DNA from: Closterium sp. NIES-65
Lineage: Eukaryota > Streptophyta > Zygnematophyceae > Desmidiales > Closteriaceae
DNA: 64,000 bases
Assembly (NCBI GenBank): GCA_948144175.1
Contig: CANXME010002055.1
Coordinates: forward strand, 186,001 to 250,000
Direction of reading: 5' to 3'
This document shows, in pieces, positions 30,277 to 40,548 of the stretch. How positions within the stretch are numbered: position 1 is the stretch's first letter; every line of letters starts with the position of its first letter. The position numbers and the translations under genes were made by a program. The notes beneath the pieces are model-generated. The model was not told the origin of the DNA. It did no database searches and worked only from the letters and a program-made list of their open reading frames with translations.

Positions 30277-33200
30277 TCAAGAGGTGAGCAAGTGAGGCAA
30301 GACAGGTACAAGACCCAACTGGGTGCAGAAGCGCTGATGATCACAAGGCGCAAGTGCCTTGGTGAAGACATCAGCAGTGTTGGCCTCGGAGGCCACGTAC
30401 GCAAGCCGCAACTGACCACGCTGCTGTAGCTCACGAGCAAGGAAGTAGCGGAGAGCAATGTGCTTTGTTCTGTGCTCCAGTCTCTGCTCCCGACACAAGG
30501 CCAGCATGGCCTTGTTGTCTACGTACAGTACTAAAGGAGAACGTGGCGGCTCTCCGAGGTCAGTCAGCAGGTAGGTGAGCCAGCGAAGCTGCTGTGCAGC
30601 CATGGCCCCTGCGTAGATCTCAGCCTCACAACTGGAGCCGAGAACAGATGACAAGCGAGTAGCCCGCCACGAGACAGAGCCGGAACCAAGACTGAAGGTG
30701 TAACCCTGTGACGACCGTTGCGTAGCCTGGTCGTCCCCCCAAGAAGCGTCTTCGTGCCCAGTGAGGACCACTGGACTGCGCCCTCCAAGCACTAGCCCCA
30801 TGCCCGACGTACTGCACAAGTAGCGCAACACCCTCTTCGCTGCAGCCATGTGCTCTCGTCGGTGTCTCCCAGGAGCAACATAGCGTGCGAGAATGCTAAG
30901 AGGGTATGCAAGGTCAGGTCGTGTGCAGGTCATCAGGTACATGAGGCAGCCAACAAGCTCTGGATACGGGCCACTCGACTCTACGGACTCATCCGAAGGC
31001 AGAGCTGAGAGCGAGTGGCGAGTAGGCAGAGGAGTGGCCTGAGGCGAGGAGTACGTGAAGCCGAAGCGCTGAAGGACCTGCTGCACCATGTGTGACTGAG
31101 TCAGGGTAATGGTGCGGCGGCAGAGAGGTGTCGGTGCGCAGAAACAGCGACGGGTCGGCAGTAGAAGGAGCAAACCCAAGTGCCGCCAGTGTAGTCCTCA
31201 GTGTGTCGTGCCACTCACGTGGCGCCTGGCGGAGACCGTAGACTGGACGCCGGAGACTCCACTGGGTACCAGGAGGGAACGACCCAGTGAAGCCAGGTGG
31301 GCGGCGCAGCCAGATCTCCTCGTGCAGGCTGCCCTGCAAGAAAGCAGTGCTGAAGTCGAGAGAGTGCAGCTCGTAGTCACGGTGAGCAGCAACGTGCAGC
31401 AGTACCCGAAGAGTGGTCATCTTCGGGGTGGGAGAGAAGGTCTGAAAGTAGTCAACTCCCTGCCGCTGACTGAAGCCACGAGCCACGTAACGTGCCTTGA
31501 AGACAGGCGGAGAACCCGGCGGCCGCTTCACTCTGAAGATCCACATGCCACTGACGATGTTCGCCCCAGGCGGGGGAACCTCGTCAACATAGGTGCCTGT
31601 GGACTTCCAGGAAGCCATCTCTGTGTCCATAGCTGCCTGCCATTGAGAGGAGTAGGGACCCTCTATCGCCTCCGCGTAGGAGCGCGGAGTCGGGATGCCA
31701 AGTGCATCCGGGTCTCCCTCAAGGGTAAGCAGTACGGACACGAGATGAGGTGAAGCAGCTGCCAGACACTGGAACTCCTCCTGCCTGTCCTCAAGGACGT
31801 CCGTGCCAAGGGCACACTCACCCCCGACGGACGGAGGACAGACAGACTCAGACTCAGCTACAAGACTAGCAGCGTAGTCTAGGCGACAGCGAGCAGCAAA
31901 GTCGACGAGCTCAGCAACTAGGGCAGACGCAGCAGTGGACTCAAAAGAAGGGTCAGTGACGACAGTAGCCAGGGGACGCGTGATAGTAGGACTGGCAGCA
32001 CGAAGAGAGTCCGACTCCGGGTCGACAAGAGCAGGAAGAGAGGACTCAGGAGGAGAAGGCAAAGGGGCACGCAGAGGAGCAGTGGACGGACGCAGAGACA
32101 TCCGGTGCATGCCAGGGACAGGAGGAGGACACTGACGCGAACCACGACCACTAGCGCGAGCAGCACGAACAGGCGACGTAGGGCGAGACGCAGGCTCACG
32201 ACGCTCAGCAAGACCTCCAGTAGGACAAGTGTAGGGAGAAGGAGCAGGCAAAGGGGAGGTAGGCTGCAACTGTAACTGTGACGGGACAGGCTGTGGACAC
32301 TCTAAGGGAGGAGGAGGACCAGTAGAAGGTGGAAGACCAAGAACCTACTGCAGGAGTGGAACAAAGTACGGTCGAGGCCACGTGGCGACGCCAGATACAG
32401 CAGGGACGGCACCAGTACCCCCAGCAGGAGCACCCGCTCCAGCAGCACCTCCAATAGCTCCAGAACCTCTAGCAACACCAGGAGTACCCCCAGCAGGACC
32501 GCCAGCGGTAGTCTGAGCGCCAACACCCTCAGCAGCACCAGCTCCAGTCGAACCCGTAGGCCCAGCAGCTCCAGTACTCCCAGTACGAGCACCTCCGGGA
32601 CCCGCGACAGCAGCACCCTCAGAAGTCGAAGAACCTCCAGCACCAGCAGCACGGCTCCAGCGCCGGGCAAACCACTCGCGCAGCTCCTGTGGAGAGAGTG
32701 GCTCCCGCAGAGACGAAGCAACCGGAGAACCTCCAGGCGTAGCACCTCCAAGCTCAGCACCCCCAGGCTCAGCACCCCCAGGCTCAGCACCCCCAGGCTC
32801 AGCACCCCCAGGCTCAGCACCCCCAGGCTCAGCACCCCCAGACGCAGCACCCCCAGGCTCAGCACCCCCAGGCTCAGCACCCCCAGACTCCGCACCCCCA
32901 GGCTCAGCACCCCCAGACTCCGCACCCCCAGGCTCCGCACCCCCAGGTCCAGCACCCCCAGGCTCAGCACCCCAAGGTGGAGCACTCCCAGGCACAGCAC
33001 CCCCAGGCGTAGCACCCCCAGGCTCAGCACCCCCAGGCTCAGCACCCCCAGGCTCAGCACCCCCAGTCGCAGCACCCCCAGGCTCAGCACCCCCAGGCTC
33101 AGCACCCCCAGCAGCACTAGAGTCACCAGAAACCTCGACAGGCTCGACTGCGTCTACCTCGGACACACCTGAAGGGGCAGGACCCTGAGGGGGGAGGGGG

Positions 33201-36148
33201 TCTACCGGGGGGGGACCTGGTACAAGGAAGAGCGGCGGCGGGGGGGGGGGGGACGGAGTGCGGTAGGGGAAGAGGCGGTAGTAGGGGACTGACTCGTCAA
33301 ACGTGACGTCCTGGGAGGACAGAACACGGCAAGAGGTGGGGTGGTAGAACGGCCACCCAGGCGCGTCAGGGGGGAACCCCAGGAAGACGCAGGGAGCAGC
33401 GCGAGGGGACAGCTTGTCCGCAGACAAGTCGCGGACAAACGCCTGAGATCCCCAGACAAGGAACGCCGACGCATCGCCAACCTTCCCCGTCCACAGCAAG
33501 GCTGGGGAGGTCTCCGCCCTGGAGACCCTGGTGTGTAGGTTGATCTGATGCGCCGCGTACCTCACCGCAAACGGCCACAGAAAATGGGGAGCAGCCGCAT
33601 GCATCATAGACGTACGAGCGACATCCATGACCATGCCAATGCGGCGCTCAGCAATCCCATTTTGCTGCGGGGAGTCCGGAAGCGTGAAGGTCTGACGGAT
33701 GCCTCGTGCGCGATAGTAGGCTCTCAGAAGGCCAGAGGAAAACTCTCCGCCTCTGTCCGAGTGTAGACGCAGAACAGGAAAGTCCGAGCCAAAGCTCTGC
33801 CTGAGTTGGAGACGAGCTGCGCGGATCCAGTCGATCAGCACCTCAGTGACATCACCCTTGCTGTGCAAGGGGAAGACCGCGGTGTAACGCGAGTAGTCGT
33901 CAACAACGAGCAGGAAGTAGTGCTCGTGACCCTGTCCACGGACGCGGGCTGGGCCCCACAAGTCCATGTGAAGTGTCTACAGCGGGGCCTCTGTCGGAGG
34001 AAACTGGGAGGAGTGAGGGGCAGCCTGCTGGCGCCCCTCGACAAAGGGGACACAGGTAGGGCCAGGGCCCTGAGGAAGGGGAGGGAGGGACCGGGGGAGA
34101 CCAGAAACAAGAAGACGGGAGGCCATGCCTCTGAGCCGAAGCAGAGAGGGGTGACCAAGACTGTGGTGCCAGAGGAGAGTCTCGTGAGACAGGAGACGAC
34201 ACGAACAGGGGGCAGACTCAGGACCAGACCTGGACACTGCAGCAAACACCTGACCCGACGTAGCTACCCCACCAGACTCAGCAACTGGAGGAGACGCAGT
34301 GGTCAGTGTGTACAGGCTCGACCCCGGCTGACGGGTAAACGTAGCCAGGTGTCGGCGTGTGCTAGCCTCTGTGCAGTGCGTCACCCGCTGACGCGCAGGA
34401 GTGAACTGGTGTACTTCCCCATCTTGTAGGTCAGCACCACTCACTAGGTTCGTAGAGAACGAGGGGAGGTAGAGACCAGACAGGGTGCCAGAGGGAGCCG
34501 CCGGACACGGGAGGACTGTGGAGAAGTGAGACAGGACAGGACCCCCAGAGGGTTCAGCCAGAGACACGGCAACCGGCCGACTAAGCGGCGTGAGTGTGGT
34601 GCAGTCCTGAAAGAAGGAGCGAGAAGCTCCAGAGTCAAGGGTGAAGGTGAGGGAGGCCGAAGCCGACACAGTACTTGAGAGCGCAGACTCACCAGTACCT
34701 GAGGACGCAGACGCACTAGCACCTAGAGCAGCAGCGTCACAAGCACCTAGGGCAGCAGCCTTACCAGTACCTAGAGCAGCAGTCCCAATGCCCGGATTGG
34801 GCGGGAAACACCGGTAACAGTCACCCTCATCACTAATGGACACAGCATAGATGGCAGAAAGAATAGCATCAAAATCAAGATCATAGATAGCAACTCCCGC
34901 CCTAGACAGCTCGCCCCAGCGAGGGATCTCTGTGGCCTCCGGGAACTGGCGACGCCACGCGTCCGTCAGGCGGCCAAAGCAGCGCTGGGTGGGGTGCACA
35001 CCCCCACACTGCTCACCCGCACGGTCGCCGGTGCGCAGGACGTAGGTGCACGGACCAAAACCCCCACCCCGCTGGCGTGCAGTGTACCACTCACGGAGCT
35101 GCTGAGGGGACAGGGTCTCACGACCGCTCTGCTGCTGCTGGCGCTGGCCACCACTGGAACCACTCCTCTGTGTAGACCCGCGACCAGCTCCACCGCCACC
35201 CCTGCCGCCTCCGCCGCCTCCGCTACCACTGCCGCCTCCGCCGCCGCCTCCGCCACCACCTCCGCCACCCCCGCTCCCACCACCACCGCCGCTGCCGCCT
35301 CCGCTGCCGCCACCGACACCTCCTCCCCCACCTCCACTCCCACCGCCACCCCCACTCTCCCCGCCGCCTCCACCTCCACCGCTCCCGCTCGCTCCTCCAA
35401 CGCCTTTGCCCTCCTTGCCCTTGCCAGAGCGGCGTCTCCCGCTAGGGGCGGGAGAGGGCAGAAGGGGGGAGGGGGAGCACCCCTCAAAGATGGGGGTGCG
35501 CGGGTCACCACGAGAGGCCCCTACAGCGACTATGCTCTTCTCGGCCGCTAGAAGGGACTTCTCGAGGAGGTCAACTGTGAGAGTGGTGGGATAGACTGAG
35601 AGGAAGTGGTCCCTGACTACGCGAACGGAGTCAGGGAGGCGAGTGACTATGTAGTAGAGAGTGATGTACATGGGGGGGGGGTTCTTGGCGCAGAAGTCAG
35701 CAGGAAGCGCAGCACGGTAGCGAGTGTCACTAGTGCGGAGGTGCGTAATGAGGTCAGCGACTGTGGGAAAGGCAGCAAGGTCAGGGAAGAGGTACGGTAG
35801 CATGAGACGGCTCAGTGCAGCAGTGGCAGGGGAGGAGTAGCGCGCAACTACAGCGTCGTACAAGGTCTGAGCACTCTTGTACTGACTAAAGTGCGCACGC
35901 TCGGAGGTAGGGAGGTGGCGACGCACAGCAAGACGTGCAGCAGCGTCGCGCGTGGCCCACTGGGAGCGAACAGTGGCGTCAGCATCAGGAGCAGGGGCAG
36001 GAGAGGCGCCAGAGGTGAGGTCAAAGAGAGAGAGACCGTCTGCCCTATCGCACTGTAAAAACAGCTGCAGGTCATCTACCCAGACGTCAAAGTCAATGGC
36101 TCGACCCTCAGCGTCAAAAGCGAGGACACTAGGGGTAGCCATGACCAC
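30277..36148 (-). pseudogene. Copia-3 gag-pol, two stops and a deletion of the YVDD region
   Basis: Gag to integrase (from 36,148) is intact until CAG to TAG at 33,977-33,979, just before the integrase core. A second CAG to TAG at 32,345-32,347 lies before the reverse transcriptase. Near 31,111-31,121 about 163 bp are missing relative to Copia-1, between short GCCGC repeats, which removes YVDD and shifts the frame. RNase H continues to 30,277. The atypical zinc knuckle, DSGA and integrase D-D-E are present. The Pro/Ala/Gly linker is replaced here by a long array of [10 protein letters not shown] repeats (about 32,740-33,115). Confidence 0.93.
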
Positions 36149-37139
36149 AGTAGACTAGCAGTGCAACAGTAGGGTGAGGGCAGTGTAGCAAGAGAGGCAC
36201 TGTGCTCACTGGACAGGGCAGCTCGGGCGGCTCGGCAGTAGGGCGGCTCGGCAGATCGGCGGCTCGGCTACTGGGCTGCTGGGCGGCTCGGGTGCAGTGC
36301 GGCTCGGCGGTCCGGCGGCTCGACTGTACGGCGGCTCAGCTGCTGGGCGGCTCAGCTGCAGGGCGGCTCGGCTGCTGGGCGGCTCGGCTGCAGGGCTGCT
36401 GGGCGGCTCGACGGCCGGCTGTCCGGCTGCTCGGTTGCCCGGGCGGCTCGACGGTGCTGCTGCAGGGCGGCGCGGCGGTCGGCTGCTCGGCTGGGTGGGG
36501 CGGGTCGGGAAGCCCGGGTGGCGGGCGGCGCTGCAGCAGGTGACGGGGCCGCAGATGAGAGCGGCGGGGCCGCCAACGAGAGGGGCGGGGCCGCAGGTGA
36601 AAGCGGTTGGGCCGCAGGTGAGAGCGGCGGGGCCGCAGCAGAGGGCGGCGGGGCCGCAGAGAAGGGCGGCGGGGCCGCAGTTGAGGGCGGCGGGGCCGCA
36701 GCAGTTAAGGGCGGCGGGGCCGCAGCAGTTGAGGGTGGCGGGGCCGCAGTTGAGGGCGGCGGGGCCGCAGCAGTTGAGGGCGGCGGGGCCGCAGTAGTTG
36801 AGGGCGGCGGGGCCGGAGGTGAAAGCGGCGGGGCCGTAGAGAAGGGCGGCGGGGCCGCAGTTGAGGGCGGCGGGGCCGTAGTTGAGGGCGGCGGGCCGCA
36901 GGAGAAGGGCGGCGACGGGCCGCTTGTGAAAGGGCGGCGCGACGCGGCCGTTAGGGCTGCGCGACGCGGCCGCTAAGGGCGACGCGACGGGCCGCTAAGG
37001 GCGACGCGACAGGCCGCTAAGGAGGGCGCGACCCTAGGCGCGCTTCGGGCAGGGGCAGGACGCGCCCCGGGCAGGAAAAAAAAAGGGAGGATCGGTGGGC
37101 CCTAGGAACAGTTCCCACGAGGGAACCTGCTCGATACCA
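36149..37139 (-). repeat. Leader of Copia-3 with tandem repeats and primer-binding site
   Basis: TGGTATCGAGCAGGTT abuts the LTR (minus strand), followed by the stem GTTCCC/GGGAAC. Arrays of GGCGGCGGGGCCGCAG type (about 36,540-36,900) and CAGGGCGGCTCGGCTGCT type (about 36,210-36,430) fill most of the rest. No gene. Confidence 0.8.
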
Positions 37140-37270
37140 TGAGAAAGTGAGAACGAGAATGAATAAACTATGAGTGAAGTGGGTACAAGTACTAACCCTA
37201 ATTGGGCTGTACCCCCTATGGGATACCCCACTACAGCCTACACAAAAGCATAAGCTATAATGTTCTGACA
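37140..37270 (-). repeat. 5' LTR of Copia-3
   Basis: 131 bp, bordered by the GGTAT duplicate. Confidence 0.93.
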
Positions 37271-37476
37271 GGTATTTATCCATGCAGCTACCCTGCCAAA
37301 GTCTAGCCATCCCCACCAATAATGGCACCTCCAATAATTCTATCCCAATAGCTCTGGGCTCCAATAATGCAGTCCCTACAATAATTGCATAATTATTGTA
37401 GGACCTGGAGTCTTATAAGGAGGATTACACTAAAACCTAACAGCATATAACTTTCTTATACTTTGTATTTCCAACA

Positions 37477-37817
37477 CTCCCCCTTGCTGTAGGTTTTACT
37501 GTAAATTTACTGGGGTTCATTCTGTGGAGGATGAGAGGATGAGGTGGTGTACCACAAAAACACACTTACTTTTGAAGTTGTAGACGCGGTTATTCTGTTT
37601 CACATTTCTCGTTGATTGCGAAGCCAACCACCACCCTAGGGTTTGTAGGTTCAGATTGAAAACGCGTCGAACGAAGTTCTGTAGCAGTTGCACGTTCCTC
37701 GTGAGGTGGTGTTTCTGCTCTTGTTGCTCCGTGCACACCCCGGTTTCTCGATTCTCCTCCTCATCGCCATTCCCTCTCACGTTTCTCCCCTTCACTTTGG
37801 CTCGTGACTCCCAATCT
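37477..37817 (-). other. 3' interior of Copia-4
   Basis: It starts with the purine tract next to the LTR. A 92-codon frame (37,517-37,795, minus) has no recognisable motif and does not resemble RNase H. It ends at the TRIM array. Confidence 0.5.
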
Positions 37818-37822
37818 CACCT

Positions 37823-38431
37823 TGTCAGTAGATCTGCACTGTGGATGCCCGATTGATCCTGGAGAGGGTTACAGGCGCGTTCGCCTAGGGGGTTATGGGC
37901 GCACTGACCCGCTACTGAAACGAGCCCTTTTATCCCAATGGTCTAGTGGTTGGGATTCTGACATGGTATCAGAGCGGTCTCGGGTTCGATTCCCGGTGTA
38001 TGCACATGTAGGCCGGTGCCGCTGTGCTTAGTTCTGGGCCTCCCAGTGTGGGGGGGTGTCAGTAGATCTGCACTGTGGATGCCCGATTGATCCTGGAGAG
38101 GGTTACAAGCGCGTTCGCCTGGGGGGTTATGGGCGCACTGACCCGCTACTGAAACAAGCCCTTTGATCCCAATGGTCTAGTAGTTGGGATTCTGACATGG
38201 TATCAGAGCGGTCTCGGGTTCGATTCCCGGTGTATGCACATGTAGGCCGTTGCCGCTGTGCTTAGTCCTGGGCCTCCCAGTGTGGGGGGGTGTCAGTAGA
38301 TCTGCACTGTGGATGCCCGATTGATCCTGGAGAGGGTTACAGGCGCGTTAGCCTGGGGGGTTATGGGCGCACTGACCCGCTACTGAAACAAGCCATTTTA
38401 TCCCAATGGTCTAGTATTTGGGATTCTGACA
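37823..38431 (+). mobile_element. Tandem TRIM array: LTR-interior-LTR-interior-LTR
   Basis: Three 141-bp LTRs (37,823-37,963; 38,057-38,197; 38,291-38,431) alternate with two 93-bp interiors, giving a 234-bp period. A single duplicate CACCT (37,818-37,822 and 38,432-38,436) frames the whole, so the array behaves as one insertion, or grew by unequal exchange after insertion. Each interior starts TGGTATCAGAGC and ends in seven G. The LTR/interior junction carries ATCCCAA, TGGTCTAGTGG (A-box-like) and TTGGGAT, then TCTGA, CATGGTA and TCAGA, then the T-arm TCGGG, TTCGATT, CCCGG. TTTT at 37,928-37,931 precedes the tRNA-like part. No coding capacity. Confidence 0.93.
37928..37996 (+). promoter_or_regulatory. 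tRNA-like segment with A-box and B-box, putative Pol III promoter of the TRIM
   Basis: A-box-like TGGTCTAGTGG at 37,939-37,949 matches the D-arm of tRNA-Glu-type genes as I know them. B-box GGTTCGATTCC is at 37,983-37,993, with 44 nt between box starts. The T-arm (37,980-37,996) has a 5-bp stem and a 7-nt loop, and TCTGA/TCAGA around CATGGTA gives a second 5-bp/7-nt hairpin spanning the LTR end. There is no acceptor pairing, so this is not a functional tRNA gene. A promoter role is inferred from the layout. Confidence 0.55.
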
Positions 38432-38436
38432 CACCT

Positions 38437-40548
38437 TGCAACTCACGGGGTCTTACCAACCTCGATTCTTCCTTTCAGATCTCGTTCACCTCGTTTTTCT
38501 CCTAGGAGTCCTCTCCTCCCATTTTTCGAGCCTAGGCAGATTGCCACCTCACTGATCTTCTCGATCTAGTCTAGCCACGGTGTAGGCGATGGCTGCTGAA
38601 TCTGTAGACATGGCAAAATCTCTGATTTTCGTTCAGGCGTATTAGTAAAACGATCCGTAGCTGTTGCGCGCGCCCTTCCCCCAGCTGACCCGCATCCTAT
38701 GCAGCATGGCGTGCGACAGCTGCAGCAACTATTGCGCAACTTTGCCGCATTACTCCAGCGACTGACGCGACCCCTGCATCATATCGCGGCCTTCGCCTGG
38801 CGTTGTAGTCACGCGACTGAGGCTGCTGGCGCGATTGCTGCTGTATGGCGCACGTGTCGGCGGCATTGTGCACGTGCTGCAACATTGCCCGGCGGGCCGT
38901 GTCAGCTCCTGTGACGGCAGCATCAGCGCATGTGACGGTGGCAGCACTGGGCGTTTTCTACCAGCACCTGCGGGCGGCAGCAGCAGGGTCTGACGGCTCC
39001 AACAGCATGGCGCTTCTGCAGCAGCACTTTCCCATTGGCCTTTTGAGTAGAAACCTCCATTCTCTTAGTACGCAGGAGTAGCTCTCGTCCCTTCCAGTCG
39101 TCTTGATTGATCTCATTGTGCAGCCGTCCCTTCACATCACTTGACTAACCTTCGCTTTGTGTCACTCTTCCCTGCAGGAGCTGCTGACGGGCAGCAGCTG
39201 CGGCTGGTGATGCACTGGAGCAGCACCAGCAGCACCTGGCGGGCGGCAGCAGCACCAGTAACTTGTGGCAGGCGGCAGCAGCACCAGTAACACGTGGCAG
39301 GCGGCAGCAGCACCATCGCTCGGCAGCACGGCGACAGCTCCTTGTGGCGCACGGCGGCAGCTCCTTGTGGAGCACGGCTGCAGCTGCGTGCCTTCTCCGT
39401 CGTTACTTAGGTGAGTAACCTTTCATTCATTCTCCTTAGTCTTCTTCCTTTGAACAAGTACGCAGCCCTTCTACCGTAATCTCCTTACACTGCTTGACCA
39501 GCTGCTCCAGATTAAACACTTCTCCCGTGTGCTTCTTTTATCTTCAGGTGGCGCATAGCAGCAGTAGCAGCTCCTGCCCTGCACTAGCACATGCCCGGTG
39601 ACAGCAGTTGGTGAGCAACGGCGGCAGCACCTGGCCCTCCCCCGAGCACCACTTGCAGTACTTGACGCTCCGCAGTAGCAGCTGGTGGCGCTCGGCGGCA
39701 GCTGCTGGTGCTCGGCAGCAGTATTACCCAGCAGGATCAGCAGCACTTGGCTGCGTGCAGCAGTACATGACTGCCTGCAGCTTCACCTATCATCTTGCAG
39801 CAGTGCCTGACGGTGAGGAACCTCGGGATCTCCTAGCCCTGCAGTATTAGCTTGCCTCCCTTCTCATTTTGCTTTCCTTTCACTCTCCTCCAGTATGATG
39901 CTCCAAAATGGCTTAACATGTGTTGTCTTGGTATGCTCCCCCCCCACACGAGCAGCACTACTTGGCGGAGTGCAACAGCAGCTGGCGGTCTGCAGCAACA
40001 CCTGTCTGGCTGCACCTGGCTGGCTGCGCCTGGTGGGCTGCACCTGTCGGGCTGCTCCAGCGCCTGGTGGCCTGCAGCAACAGCAGCTTTTGTCCCGCAC
40101 GACCAGCAGCAGCTGCCCCATGGTAAGCTGCAGACCGTGGGCTGTATCTCTTGCAGCTTCAGCACATCCTCGTACACTTCTGTCCTTGATCCAGTATTGC
40201 TCATTACTGTGTAATCCTCCATGTACACCACGTATGAGATTAACGTCTGCACTTGCGGTGTTTCACTCCCCCCGAAACCAGCAGGTACACTTGTAACAAC
40301 GGCTGCCCGCGGACAACAGCAGCTGTAGCACTTTAGCAAGTGCAGTCCGATCGCAGCAGCATCTGCTAGCACACGACATCAGCATCAGTGACCCCTTTTA
40401 TTGTGCAGTGTTGACAGTAGGTCGTTCCCTTGGCACCTGACTGCCGTGTAAATGATAGATAATGAAAACCGAAGATTGAACTCCTGCTTCCCATTTCAGC
40501 GTATAAATGCTCCACACCCCACTCCCCCTCTCACCCATGTGTTTGTGA
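38437..40548. repeat. CAG/CTG-rich interior of Copia-4
   Basis: No gene recognised on either strand. Between about 38,700 and 40,340 the plus strand is full of short GCAGCAGCACC / GCGGGCGGCAGCAGCA units in clusters separated by C/T-rich stretches (38,700-38,990; 39,170-39,390; 39,550-39,800; 39,940-40,110; 40,290-40,370). It lies where a complete copia would carry reverse transcriptase and RNase H. It may be captured cellular sequence or degenerate repeat. Confidence 0.5.

Larger units (their letters stand above)
29935..37270 (-). mobile_element. Copia-3, defective copia inserted in the Copia-4 3' LTR (7,336 bp)
   Basis: 131-bp LTRs (29,935-30,065 and 37,140-37,270) differ at 3 sites clustered in an A-rich stretch. 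The duplicate GGTAT (29,930-29,934 and 37,271-37,275) frames the element. Joining the flanks restores the Copia-4 LTR, as the intact copy at 42,637-42,990 shows. Confidence 0.95.

Noticed and set aside
39600..40372. Possible reverse-transcriptase remnant in Copia-4 (ISYVVYMEDYTVM on the minus strand)
   Set aside because: Only a superficial likeness to YVDD-type motifs; flanking residues do not match copia RT and the surroundings are CAG repeats.
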